DNA from: Cellulomonas flavigena DSM 20109
GTDB lineage: Bacteria; Actinomycetota; Actinomycetes; Actinomycetales; Cellulomonadaceae
Reading direction: 5' to 3'
DNA length: 64,000 nt
Assembly: GCF_000092865.1 (NCBI RefSeq)
Contig: NC_014151.1
Coordinates: 3,968,001 to 4,032,000 of the forward strand
Positions 26,495 through 34,941 of this stretch are shown piece after piece. How positions within the stretch are numbered: the first letter of the stretch is position 1; each line of letters opens with the position of its first letter. The notes under the pieces are model-generated. The model was not told the DNA's origin. It saw only the letters and a program-made list of their open reading frames with translations, and made no database searches. The translations under genes and the position numbers were made by a program.

Positions 26495-27417
26495 CGGGGC
26501 TCCTGACGACGTCGCACTACATGCGCCGCGACGAGGACCCGGCGGCGCTCGGTCTGGTGCGGCTCACCGCGCGCGAGGCACGGGACTGCCTCCGCGACGT
26601 GTCGACGGCGCTGTCCCGCTGGCCGGGCCGGGACGGGCGGGCGCTGGCCCGCGCGATGGCCGCCTACCACTGGTGGATGGCGACGGGGAGCTCGGGCCGG
26701 GCGGGAACGTGGACGCTCGACGTGGGGACGGTGCGCGCGCACGTGCGGCGCCACCCGAGCGACCTGTTCGTCCTGCGGGAGGTGTTCGTCGACCAGATCT
26801 ACGCGTTCCCGTACCGGGACGTCGTGGGCGACGTCCGGCGGGTGCTCGACGTCGGCAGCAACGTGGGCCTCTCCCCGCTCTACTTCTCCTCGGTGTTCCC
26901 GCAGGCGGAGGTCGCGTGCGTCGAGCCTGTGCCGGAGAACCTCGAGGTGCTCGAGGCGACCCGTGCCGCCAACGACCTCACGTGGCACGTCGTGGCGGCG
27001 GCGGTCGCCGCGGAGCCCGGCGAGGTGACGCTGTACCCGAGCGGGTGGTGGTCGTCGAGCTCGACCAGCGGGCACGTCGCGCACGCCCGCGAGGCGTCCG
27101 CCCACCGCCCGGAGCACCGGCTCGGCCGGCAACCCGTGACGGTCCGGGCCGTGACCGTGCCCCAGCTCCTCGACGAGCTCGGCTGGGACGGGGTCGACGT
27201 CCTCAAGATGGACATCGAGGGCGCCGAGGCCGAGGTGCTCGCCGCCGACGCCGACTGGCTCGACCGGGTCGGTGTGCTGGCCGTGGACATCCACGCCAAG
27301 TACGTGGCACGCGGCGAGCTGCTCACCGTCCTCGCCCGGCACGGGCTGCGCCCTGCCGCCGAGGCGGGCGCGCACGCGTCGGTGTTCGTCCGCGAGCGCG
27401 GCCCGGTGGCGTCGTGA
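26491..27417 (+). CDS. FkbM-family methyltransferase
   Basis: The 308-residue protein has a SAM site RVLDVGSNVGLSPLYFSS (about residues 112-130), VEPVPENLEVL and the FkbM hallmark VLKMDIEGAEAEVL. FkbM enzymes O-methylate polyketides and sugars. Here methylation of the glycan is likely. ATGA overlap upstream and GTGA overlap downstream keep it in the same transcript. Confidence 0.85.
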   Translation: MTGLLTTSHYMRRDEDPAALGLVRLTAREARDCLRDVSTALSRWPGRDGRALARAMAAYHWWMATGSSGRAGTWTLDVGTVRAHVRRHPSDLFVLREVFVDQIYAFPYRDVVGDVRRVLDVGSNVGLSPLYFSSVFPQAEVACVEPVPENLEVLEATRAANDLTWHVVAAAVAAEPGEVTLYPSGWWSSSSTSGHVAHAREASAHRPEHRLGRQPVTVRAVTVPQLLDELGWDGVDVLKMDIEGAEAEVLAADADWLDRVGVLAVDIHAKYVARGELLTVLARHGLRPAAEAGAHASVFVRERGPVAS

Positions 27418-28118
27418 GGCCCGCCGCGGTCCTCTTCGACGCCGGGCTGACGCTCATCCACGCGAGCGGCGACATCCTCGTCGAGGAGCTCGCCCGCGAC
27501 GGGGTGCAGGGTGTCGACGCGGGGGACGCGGTGCGCGCGCTGGTGCTCGCGTGCGAGGCCCGGCACGTGCCGATGCCCGTCGCGTCGGACGGCACGGGCA
27601 AGGTCGTGCGGGCGTGGTGCGCGTACCTCGGGCTCGACGCGCGCGCCGCCGCGGCCGCAGGCCACCGGGCGCTGGCTCGCGAGGACCTGTACGACGACCT
27701 CGACACCGGGGCCCACGAGCTGCTCGGGGGCCTGCGCGACGCGTCCGTCCGGCTCGGCGTCGTCTCGAACTCGGAGGGGACCGTGCGCGACGACCTGCGA
27801 GCGCACGGTCTGCTCGACTACTTCGAGGTGGTGCTCGACTCCACGGTCGTCGGGGTCGAGAAGCCGGACCCCGAGATCTTCCGCCTGGCGGCCGACGCCC
27901 TGGGGGTCGCGCCGGCCGCGTGCTGGTACGTCGGCGACGGCGTCGTCAACGACGTGCTCGGGGCGCGCGCCGCCGGGTACGGGCGCGCGGTGCTGTTCGA
28001 CCGGTTCGACTCGTACGCCCGGCTGCCGGGCGTCTGCCGCGTGCGGGCGCTCCCCGAGCTGCTCGCGCTCGTCGGGGCGCCGGAGGCCGACCTGGCCGTC
28101 GGCTCCCGGGCCGGGTGA
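27414..28118 (+). CDS. HAD-superfamily hydrolase with changed motif I
   Basis: The 234-residue protein begins VRPAAVLFDAGLTLI. The motif I aspartate is present, but the usual second aspartate is glycine (D-A-G-L-T). VSNSEGTVRD (motif II), VGVEKPDPEIF (lysine) and WYVGDGVVNDVLGA (motif IV) are kept. Proteins with FDAxxTL occur in the HDHD3-like group. It may act on a sugar phosphate in the pathway. Confidence 0.75.
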   Translation: MRPAAVLFDAGLTLIHASGDILVEELARDGVQGVDAGDAVRALVLACEARHVPMPVASDGTGKVVRAWCAYLGLDARAAAAAGHRALAREDLYDDLDTGAHELLGGLRDASVRLGVVSNSEGTVRDDLRAHGLLDYFEVVLDSTVVGVEKPDPEIFRLAADALGVAPAACWYVGDGVVNDVLGARAAGYGRAVLFDRFDSYARLPGVCRVRALPELLALVGAPEADLAVGSRAG

Positions 28119-28122
28119 CGGC

Positions 28123-28452
28123 GTGTACGCGTTCCGTGGCGACTTCCTGCGACCACCACCCGCGCCCGCCGTCGATGCCGACACCGTGCTCGACGAGGTG
28201 CGCCGCGCGCTGGCGGGAGGCCGGCACGTGGGCGTGGAGCTGGTCCGCGCGCGGCTCGTCGGTGCCGCGTCCGGGTCGGGGCTGAGCGTCATGGTGTACC
28301 TGACCGCACCGTCGCAGCCCCGGGCGGAGCGGGCGTTCCGCAGGGTCGTCGAGTCCCTCATGGTGGTCGGCGGCTCGCTCGCCGGGTGGACCTTCTACGA
28401 CTACCGGGAGGGGCGCGACGCGCTCGGCGGGGACCCGGGGGCGCAGCGATGA
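28123..28452 (+). CDS. small protein of unknown function
   Basis: The product has 109 residues from GTG 28123. It has no signal peptide or membrane helix. An alternating pattern (VGVELVRARLVGAASGSGLSVMVYLT, then FRRVVESLMVVGGSLAGWTFYDYREG) suggests an alpha/beta fold. It lies five bases after the HAD stop and overlaps the APS kinase start by four bases, so it belongs to the operon. I do not recognise the family. It is too hydrophobic and too evenly folded to look like a RiPP precursor. Confidence 0.55.
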   Translation: MYAFRGDFLRPPPAPAVDADTVLDEVRRALAGGRHVGVELVRARLVGAASGSGLSVMVYLTAPSQPRAERAFRRVVESLMVVGGSLAGWTFYDYREGRDALGGDPGAQR

Positions 28453-29057
28453 GCGACCGCGACGGGATGACGCTGTGGCTGACGGGCCTGCCCAGCACGG
28501 GCAAGAGCACCATCGCGGCAGACGTCGCGGACCGGTTGCGACGGGACGGCGCGCGCGTGACCGTGCTCGACGGTGACGAGATCCGCGCGGAGCTCACGCC
28601 CGACCTGGGCTACTCGCGGGCCGACCGGGACGAGAACGTACGTCGGATCGGCTTCGTCGCACGCCTCCTCGCCGCCCAGGGGGTCGTGGTGCTCGCTCCC
28701 GTGGTGGCGCCGTTCGCAGCGGGCCGGGCGAGCGTGCGTGCCGCCCACGACCGCGACGGGACGTCGTTCTACGAGGCGTACGTCGCGACGCCGCTCGCCG
28801 AGTGCGCCCGACGTGACGTCAAGGGGCTGTACGCCGACCAGCGCGCGGGCCGCCTGCGCGGCCTCACCGGGGTGGACGACCCCTACGAGGTCCCCGCGGC
28901 GCCGGACCTCGTGGTGCCGGCGGGCGCGCAGCGCCCCGGCGAGTCGGCCGCGCTGGTGCACGAGTTCGTCCGGGCGCGTCGGGACTCCCGGCACGCCGGG
29001 ACGCACCGCAGGAGGTGGCCGTCGAGCCTCAGGGCGTCCCGTTCCTCCCCGGCGTGA
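28449..29057 (+). CDS. cysC: adenylylsulfate (APS) kinase
   Basis: APS kinase makes PAPS, the sulfate donor for sulfotransferases. The 202-residue protein has LTGLPSTGKSTIA (P-loop), VLDGDEIRAEL, FYEAYVATPLAECARRDVKGLY and GVDDPYEVP, all hallmarks of CysC. The ATP sulfurylase domains of bifunctional enzymes are absent. It is the last gene of the rightward operon, and the obvious consumer is the Stf0 sulfotransferase at 9303. The C-terminal 25 residues are arginine-rich and may be untypical extension. Confidence 0.85.
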   Translation: MSDRDGMTLWLTGLPSTGKSTIAADVADRLRRDGARVTVLDGDEIRAELTPDLGYSRADRDENVRRIGFVARLLAAQGVVVLAPVVAPFAAGRASVRAAHDRDGTSFYEAYVATPLAECARRDVKGLYADQRAGRLRGLTGVDDPYEVPAAPDLVVPAGAQRPGESAALVHEFVRARRDSRHAGTHRRRWPSSLRASRSSPA

Positions 29058-29298
29058 CCGGCACGACGCCGGCGACCGCACAGGGCGACGGCAACGATCC
29101 CGCTGGAGCGGCTGACCGACGCGAACAGGCCGGTGCCGGGCAGCGTCGGGCGGCCGTGGGACAGCGTCCGAGGGAGCCGGCCGCGCCGGTCCACGCGTCC
29201 GTGCGGGCGCGGCGGGGACCCTGAGGCGGGGACGGGGCGCTGGAGGTGGCCGCCGCACCTCGCTGCGTCCCGTCCCGCCGCCGCGCCCGACGGGCGGA

Positions 29299-29793
29299 CT
29301 ACCAGGCCGCGGTGCAGGCCGTGGGCGCGGAGGTGTACCACACGCGGTGGACGCAGGTCCTGACGTAGTCGTAGTTCGCACCGGCGGTGAACGAGCCGAA
29401 CATCGGCGTCCACCCGACGCCCGGTCCGCACGGGGTCTGGACGATCAGCTGGTGGATCAGCCGGTTGTTCCGCAGGACCTGCAGGGAGATCCACGTGTCG
29501 TTGCACGACGTGGGCGGCGTGTACGACGGATTCGTCACGCGGCTCCACATGGCGTTGCAGTTCGGGGAGTAACGCAGCTCGAAGCGGCTGTTCATGTACG
29601 TGAACTCGTGCGGGCTGTAGGTCGACGACGTCGAACAGCCCATGGCCTGCGGGTCGCGGTCGTTGCAGCTCGTCAGCCAGCAGCCCGCCGCCTGGGCGGG
29701 CGCGGTCGGCGCGGCCGCGATCGCCCCGACCGCCAGCGCGAGAACCAGGGTCGCGCGGGCCAGCAAGCCGCGCGACCGTGCCATTGTGGACAT
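29299..29793 (-). CDS. secreted DUF2690 protein
   Basis: The 164-residue protein starts at ATG 29791-29793 behind AGGAGA. Residues 1-38 are a signal peptide: Arg-rich start, LLARATLVLALAVGAIAAAP core and an AQA-A cleavage site. The mature part has paired cysteines in CWLTSCNDRDPQAMGC, ending CNAMWSRV and CVHRVWYTSAPTAC, matching the DUF2690 pattern of exported actinobacterial proteins of unknown function. It is likely disulfide-bonded. A perfect Crp/GlxR-type site lies about 95 bases upstream. Confidence 0.8.
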   Translation of the reverse strand: MSTMARSRGLLARATLVLALAVGAIAAAPTAPAQAAGCWLTSCNDRDPQAMGCSTSSTYSPHEFTYMNSRFELRYSPNCNAMWSRVTNPSYTPPTSCNDTWISLQVLRNNRLIHQLIVQTPCGPGVGWTPMFGSFTAGANYDYVRTCVHRVWYTSAPTACTAAW

Positions 29794-30146
29794 GGGATCT
29801 CCTTGTTCGCGAGAATCTTCGGCAATGAAATGCGAAACCGATGCCAATAATGTCGGCGGGCTGGTCACGGCGACAAGTAAGCCCCCCTGTGACCGGAGTC
29901 ACATCATTTGATACATCCTCGGGCCCGACGGGTGCGGGCCTTTCGTCCCTCCGTTCGCGCCCCGAGCTGTGCACCGCCCGGCGCCCCCTCGCGGCAACGC
30001 GAACGTGAGACGCCGACCACGACGACCTGCCGTACCGACCGGGTCTGCGACCCTGCGGCGGTGAGGGCCGCAGGGCCGCGGCCCGCGCGACGTCGCTGAC
30101 GGGACGGACGGCGGGTTCGGCTCGGTCGAACCCGCCGTCCGTCGCC
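29794..30146. promoter_or_regulatory. gene-free 350-bp region with the DUF2690 promoter
   Basis: No ORF with coding character is seen. The first 110 bases (29794-29910) are clearly richer in A and T than the rest of the window and hold the Crp/GlxR-like site. They should contain the promoter of the leftward secreted-protein gene. The remaining part to 30146 is GC-rich and featureless. Confidence 0.4.
29888..29903. promoter_or_regulatory. Crp/GlxR-type binding site
   Basis: TGTGACCGGAGTCACA is a perfect 6+4+6 dyad and matches TGTGA-N6-TCACA exactly. It lies 95 bases upstream of the DUF2690 start, which fits activation by a cAMP-receptor-like regulator. Confidence 0.6.
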
Positions 30147-30922
30147 TCACCAGGGCAGGTAGTAGGTGAGCAGGTCGGCGGTCAGCGGCGGGAACAGGGC
30201 GCCGAAGAACTCGGCGTCCGGTGCGTACACGTCGGGGTGGAGCCGCTCCAGACCCTGGATGCCGCGTAGTACTGCGTCGCGTCGGCGCCGCCGGGCTCGA
30301 GGAGGTCCGCCCACGCCCGTCCCGGCACGGTGAGCGGGCGGTGCACGATCGTCAGCGGTTCGCCGAGGCCACGCGCGGTGTCCTGCAGCGCGACGAGGGC
30401 CGGGACGTCGGCCGTCGTCGCGTCACGGAGCACCTGCCGGCCGGTGTCGCGCGACGGGTGCTCCGTCGCGCCGCCCGCTGGCGGCGCCGCCTCCCGGAGC
30501 GCACGGGCGCGGGGGATGTCGATCGCGTACTCGTACCCGAAGAGCCGGTAGAAGTACGGGATCCCGATCATGACCTGGAGCAGGTGACCGCGGTCCCGCG
30601 ATCGGCCGTGCGCCCAGCCCATGAGCGCACGGACCAGCCCGCGGCCCTCGTAGGCACGGTCGGTCGCGACGAGCTCGACCTGGCCGGCCGGGAGCACGAT
30701 GTCACCGACCCGGACCGTCTCGTCCAGCAGCGTCGCGGTCGAGACCACCCGGTCACCGTCCACGACGACGGCGCACGCGTCCCACCCGAGCTCGCCCTCG
30801 ACGACGAGCCGGTGGTCGAGCGCGTCCGGCTCCTCACCACGCTCGACGAGCAGCGCCCCGACCTGGTCGAGGTCGGACGGTCGGGCCGTGCGGAGCTCGA
30901 GCCCGCCGGGCAGCGTGGACAT
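30147..30922 (-). pseudogene. GNAT acetyltransferase with C-terminal frameshift
   Basis: From ATG 30920-30922 the frame encodes a two-part GNAT protein: LRTARPSDLDQVGALL, LVATDRAYEGRGLVRALMGWA (acetyl-CoA loop) and IGIPYFYRLFGYEYA. It then runs through DATQYYAAS into a Ser/Thr/Pro tail ending at 30182. Two bases over, the next frame continues as LRGIQGLERLHPDVYAP, DAEFFGALFPPLTADLL and TYYLPW before a stop at 30147-30149, a natural C-terminus. A one-base (or equivalent) indel near 30262-30290 is therefore likely. Either it is a recent mutation or a sequencing error; the acetyltransferase core may still be made. Confidence 0.65.
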
Positions 30923-31018
30923 GGTCACAGCCTCGTCCGGCCCCCGCGCCGGGTCCAGGGGATTCGGCGGACGCCGTCCCCTGCGCCCCACGGGCCGGGG
31001 ACGCCTGCCGCTGCAGGA

Positions 31019-31122
31019 TCTGGACGGGCAGCAGCGGACGCACGAGACTCGGCGGACGACGCCCGCCCGCCCGACGATCCCAGGAGGCACACGACGTGGA
31101 GTGCTCCGACTCGGTCCGGAGC
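31019..31122 (+). repeat. about 104-bp element (copy B) matching the osmC leader at 4225-4329
   Basis: The whole stretch aligns with the osmC promoter-leader. It includes CGCACGAGACTCGGC, a strong AGGAGG (31082-31087) and the start GTGGAGT. Here the copied start does not lead into OsmC but into an 18-codon ORF that ends on the start codon of the next gene. Confidence 0.6.
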
Positions 31123-31152
31123 TGTCCGACGACCGAGAGGATCGCTCCGTGA
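31096..31152 (+). CDS. 18-codon leader ORF coupled to the 31149 gene
   Basis: GTG 31096 follows AGGAGG by eight bases, an excellent ribosome binding site. It encodes V-E-C-S-D-S-V-R-S-C-P-T-T-E-R-I-A-P, then TGA at 31150-31152. That TGA overlaps the GTG (31149) of the propeller gene as GTGA. The first codons resemble osmC (V-E-Y-T-A-S-V-R-S). It probably acts as a translational coupling leader rather than as a functional peptide. Confidence 0.4.
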   Translation: MECSDSVRSCPTTERIAP

Positions 31153-32159
31153 AGCTGGTGACGACCGCCGACCTCCGGCTGCCGGACAGGGTGGGCGGCC
31201 TGCTGGACGCGACCTCGTGCCTGGTGTCCGGCGCGGGGGTGTTCGTCGCGGTCGCGCGGTGGGACGGCGGTGAGCGGTACGCACTGGTGTCGATCGCCGA
31301 CCAAGCGGTGCGGACCGTGGTGCTCGACGACGTGGACGCCGTGTTCGCCGACCACGCACCGGCGCTCGTCCTGCTCGAGGACGATGCCGTCGGCCTCGTC
31401 GTCGACCCCGGGACCCTGCGCGTGCACGGGACCGACCTGCGGCTGCGGCGCGAGATCGCGATCGACGGCGGCGACGTGCTGGACCACGACGCCCTGCACG
31501 GGCAGCGACCGGCGGTGTGCGGCCGCGCGAGCCGTGGCACGTTCGCCGGCGCGCACGTGGTCGTCCTCGACGAGCCGATCGCGCGGGGCAACCCGCGGTA
31601 CCTCGCGTCGCTGCGGGTCGGCGGGTCGGACGCGTCGTGGACGGGCCTCAGGACGCTCGGGCTGGAGGGGTTCCCGGTGGACCGGTTCGGTCTCGACGGG
31701 CTGGACACCGGCCCCGACGCCCCGGGGATCGTCGGCGTCGTCGTCGGTGACGCGGTCGGACGCGGCGACGACCTGCTGGTCTGCGTCGAGGGGTCCGACG
31801 GCTCGAGCGTGCGCAAGTGGGGCTCCGACTTCTTCACGCTCACCCGTGTCACGGCCGACGGGACCGTGACGACGCCGCTCTACGAGCAGTCGGGCTGGAA
31901 GCGCTCGCCCGGCAAGCGCGGCCTCCACGGCAAGATCACGGCGTCGGGCCGCTACGTCGTGCTCACGCCGGTGTTCGCGTCCGGCGACTGGAAGGGCAGG
32001 CAGCGCCTGCTCGACCTCGAGACGGGCGAGCTCGTCGTGCCCGTCCTGCCCCGCGGGGCGACCGGGATGCGCATCGTCGACCACCACGGGGCGACCTTCT
32101 GGCTCAGCGACGGCGCGCAGCGGATCGTGTGCGCGGAGCAGGCCGGCCCGCACGGGTAG
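31149..32159 (+). CDS. predicted beta-propeller-like protein of unknown function
   Basis: The 336-residue protein has no signal peptide and no catalytic motif. Repeating short strands (FVAVARWDGGERYALVSI, GLVVDPGTLRVHGTD, RYVVLTPVFASGDW, RQRLLDLETGELVVPVLP) look like blades of a WD40/YncE-type propeller, with a DLETGELV blade end. The start GTG 31149 has only a weak site of its own and is joined to the leader ORF. Two further proteins of this general kind are encoded at 32845 and 35253. I do not recognise the family. Confidence 0.65.
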   Translation: MKLVTTADLRLPDRVGGLLDATSCLVSGAGVFVAVARWDGGERYALVSIADQAVRTVVLDDVDAVFADHAPALVLLEDDAVGLVVDPGTLRVHGTDLRLRREIAIDGGDVLDHDALHGQRPAVCGRASRGTFAGAHVVVLDEPIARGNPRYLASLRVGGSDASWTGLRTLGLEGFPVDRFGLDGLDTGPDAPGIVGVVVGDAVGRGDDLLVCVEGSDGSSVRKWGSDFFTLTRVTADGTVTTPLYEQSGWKRSPGKRGLHGKITASGRYVVLTPVFASGDWKGRQRLLDLETGELVVPVLPRGATGMRIVDHHGATFWLSDGAQRIVCAEQAGPHG

Positions 32160-32226
32160 GCCGACGCGGGTGCGCGGCGCGCCGGCAAGGCGTCAGTACA
32201 GGCGCACGGTCGCGGCATGAGCTCGG

Positions 32227-32709
32227 TCAGGACGCGAGGAGCGGGCGCGACCATGCCACTTCGCGACCCAGCTGCCCCGTCTGCCGGAACAGCCGCACCT
32301 GATGAGTGTGGGCCAGCGCCTCGACGAGCTCGTCACGATCAGCGGACTCGAACCCCAGGCCCTGCCAGAACGGTCCCGAACGGCGACTGAACAACCACGC
32401 CCTCGTCGCTCCCTCCTCGACCGCACGCTCGAGCGCGAAGCTCGCCAGGGCGCTACCCCGGCCGCGCGAGCGATCCGTCGGGCTGACCGCCACGCTGCGG
32501 ATCAGCACATGGCGACCGTCACGGCTGATCTCGTACCCGGTGCTGCCGACGATCGCGCCGCTCTCGTCACGCGAGATCCACAGCCGCACGCTCGGCGCGT
32601 CCAGACCGCTCGACGTGAGATCGACCGAGCTCAAGAACGCTGCCAGGGCCGCGACGTCGGCGTCCCCGCACGGCTCGACTCCCACACCGCAAGTGAACCA
32701 TCCGAGCAT
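32227..32709 (-). CDS. GNAT-family N-acetyltransferase
   Basis: The 160-residue protein has IRSVAVSPTDRSRGRGSALASFALERA, the GNAT motif A with an R-x-R-G-x-G-x-A type acetyl-CoA loop, and WLFSRRSGPFWQGLGFESADRDEL as motif B. The overall form resembles ArsN/YjaB-like enzymes (small, about 150-160 residues), but no arsenic genes are near. It is transcribed alone, convergent with the 31149 gene. Confidence 0.75.
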   Translation of the reverse strand: MLGWFTCGVGVEPCGDADVAALAAFLSSVDLTSSGLDAPSVRLWISRDESGAIVGSTGYEISRDGRHVLIRSVAVSPTDRSRGRGSALASFALERAVEEGATRAWLFSRRSGPFWQGLGFESADRDELVEALAHTHQVRLFRQTGQLGREVAWSRPLLAS

Positions 32710-32844
32710 GACCCGACGTCGCGGCTCACGGTCGTCGGTCGGCCCGCGAGTCCCGGAGCATGCCACTCGCGTCCGGCGCCGACGTCGCCGGCCGGTGGAC
32801 GACGCGTCGGTGCCGACCCCACGGGTGCTGGCAGGATCGCCACC

Positions 32845-34443
32845 GTGACCGTGCACCTGCTCGACGTCCTCGCCGACCAGCCGTTCGCCGAGATCGGCCG
32901 ACCCGTCCGCGTCCTCGACGACCCGGCGCGTGACGTTCTCGTCGTCGCCGGCGACCTGGGCCACACGCAGTGGCTGGGCAACGGGGACGGTGTCAGCCAC
33001 TACCGCGTCGCCGTCTACGACCGGAGCGACCTCACGTGCCGACAGGTGGCGGCGACGGGGTGGCGGGCGAACGACCTGGCGATCCACCCCTCGGGCAGAT
33101 GGGTCGCCGTCGCAACGGGCAGCTATGACGGCGGGTACCACTTCGAGGGCGAGCTCATCATGATCGACCTGGAGCGCGGGACGTCGGTGAGCGTGCTGCG
33201 CGCCGTGCGCGAGGTGGTCGTCGTGCACTGGCTCGACGAGACCCGTCTGCACGTCGAGCTGTCCCCGGTCCACGACGACTGCGCGCCCGAGGACCTGCAC
33301 GACGAGTCCTTCGTCCTGACGGCCTCGTGGGGCGAGGTCGCGCCGCGATCGATCGAGCTGCCCGCGGCACCCGGAGGTGACGTGACGGCCACGCGGACCG
33401 CATCCGATGCGGATACCGCGCACGCGACCCTCGGAGCAGCAGCAGCACGTACCGGCCGCCGCTGGGCGGTGCGTCGCCGGGTGGCGGTCGTCGCGGGGCG
33501 CAGCGACGGTTCCGTCCTTGCCGCGGGTGAGGGCGTCGCCGCCGAGCGGTGGGCGCCCGACGGCCGCACGTCCCCGGTCTGGCGACGTGGGGCGCCCGTC
33601 GGCGCCGGGTGCCAGCTCGCGCCGCTGACGTCGACGACCGTGCTCACCACCGTCGCGACCCCCGGGCCCGGCGGCCCGGCGACACGCGGTTCGGAGCACG
33701 ACGTGCTCGACGTCGCGACCGGCGATGTCCTGGCGTCCGTCCGGCCCGGTGGGCCCTCGATCAGCATCGTGTCCTGCGGCTCCTTCGGAGTGCTCCGCGG
33801 GGCGGCACCGTTCCCGGGTCGGGAACCGACCGCCCCCGCCCTGGTCGTCGGCCCCGACGGCAGCACCCTCGCCCGCCTGGACCTCCCGCACTTCGTCAGG
33901 GACGCGCACTGGTTCGACATCGTCGACGCGCCCGCTCCGCTGGTCCTCACGGACCACGGGACCAGGCCCCACGTGGAGAGGTGGGTCGAGCGCGTCGACC
34001 TCACACCGGCCGGCGCGGCGACCCGTCGTCTCTTCCCGCTCGACTGGGACGCCCCGCGCGACCGGTTGCTGGACGGCGGCCCCGGTGCGTTCGTCGACGA
34101 CGCGCAGGGCGAGGCGGTCGTCCACAGCGCGACGGCCCACGAGCACCCGAACAGGCAACGCCGGTTCCTCGTCCGCCGCACGTACCCGACCGGCGCCGTG
34201 CAGTGGGTGACCGAGCTCCCCGCCCGGGTCACGGGCGTGGCCACCTCCGACGGTGTCCTCGCCGTCACTACCGCGGACGGGCGGCTGCTGCTGGTCGACG
34301 CGCTCACGGGAGCCACGGTGGACGACGTCGAGCTGCGGGTCCACGGCCAGCCGGTCGTTCCACTGTGCGTGAGCGCCTACGGCGACGGCCGCCTCGCCGT
34401 AGGTCTGCTCGACGGGCGCATCCTGCGGCTGCGCCGGGAGTGA
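32845..34443 (+). CDS. large beta-propeller-like protein of unknown function
   Basis: The 532-residue protein starts at GTG 32845 behind AGGA. It has no signal peptide. Repeats such as LAIHPSGRWVAVATGSYDGG, ELIMIDLERGTSVSVL, LTSTTVLTTVATPGPGG, EHDVLDVATGDVLASVRPG and VLAVTTADGRLLLVDALTG indicate at least six or seven WD40-like blades. No enzymatic residues are seen. It may be a scaffold or sensor. It lies between a GNAT gene and a DUF2945 gene. Confidence 0.7.
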   Translation: MTVHLLDVLADQPFAEIGRPVRVLDDPARDVLVVAGDLGHTQWLGNGDGVSHYRVAVYDRSDLTCRQVAATGWRANDLAIHPSGRWVAVATGSYDGGYHFEGELIMIDLERGTSVSVLRAVREVVVVHWLDETRLHVELSPVHDDCAPEDLHDESFVLTASWGEVAPRSIELPAAPGGDVTATRTASDADTAHATLGAAAARTGRRWAVRRRVAVVAGRSDGSVLAAGEGVAAERWAPDGRTSPVWRRGAPVGAGCQLAPLTSTTVLTTVATPGPGGPATRGSEHDVLDVATGDVLASVRPGGPSISIVSCGSFGVLRGAAPFPGREPTAPALVVGPDGSTLARLDLPHFVRDAHWFDIVDAPAPLVLTDHGTRPHVERWVERVDLTPAGAATRRLFPLDWDAPRDRLLDGGPGAFVDDAQGEAVVHSATAHEHPNRQRRFLVRRTYPTGAVQWVTELPARVTGVATSDGVLAVTTADGRLLLVDALTGATVDDVELRVHGQPVVPLCVSAYGDGRLAVGLLDGRILRLRRE

Positions 34444-34565
34444 CCGGCCCGGCCGACGAGTCCGGCCACCGATGCGTCGTCACCGCTCGGACGGCAGGTC
34501 GTCGAGGTCCGAGAGGTCACGTGAGAACCGATGCTGTCACTGCCTGGTCCGCCACGCAGCGGCGG

Positions 34566-34763
34566 TCAGGCCTCCGTGAGGCTCGACTCCTTGTGCGCGG
34601 CCTGCGCGCCGGTCTTCTCGGACTCGACGATCCAGTACGGCTCGTCGTCCGACGCGCGGAACTGCTGACCGTCGAACGTGAAGTCGGCGGTCCGACGCTC
34701 CACGGTCGTGCCGGTGGTGCGGCCCTGCGAGGTGTTCCAGTGCACCTTCTGCCCCTTGCGCAT
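34566..34763 (-). CDS. DUF2945 (HVA1/TUDOR-like) small protein
   Basis: The 65-residue protein begins MRKGQKVHWNTSQGRTTG and ends with the segment DEPYWIVESEKTGAQAAHK, the standard form of hypervirulence-associated TUDOR-domain proteins: a strongly twisted beta barrel with K-G-x-x-V-x-W-x-T/S near the start. The family is widespread in bacteria and fungi and has no defined biochemical role. The ORF stays open upstream, but the domain starts at this ATG (34761-34763). Confidence 0.85.
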   Translation of the reverse strand: MRKGQKVHWNTSQGRTTGTTVERRTADFTFDGQQFRASDDEPYWIVESEKTGAQAAHKESSLTEA

Positions 34764-34941
34764 GGCGTCGACGCTAACCCGCCGCCGCGGGCCGCGCGCG
34801 TCGCGCGGCACCGTCCCGACGTCCTCACCCGTGCCCGAGGCGCTCACCGCTGACGTCGCCGGCGTGGCTGTCCCGTGCGAGTTGTGCGGTGGTATCGGGA
34901 AACGCCGCTCGGGGCACGCCCCGCGACCCGACGCTGACGTC

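Noticed and set aside
31096..31152. Second osmC gene
   Set aside because: Only the leader and about nine codons resemble osmC; the frame stops after 18 codons and the OsmC domain is absent.
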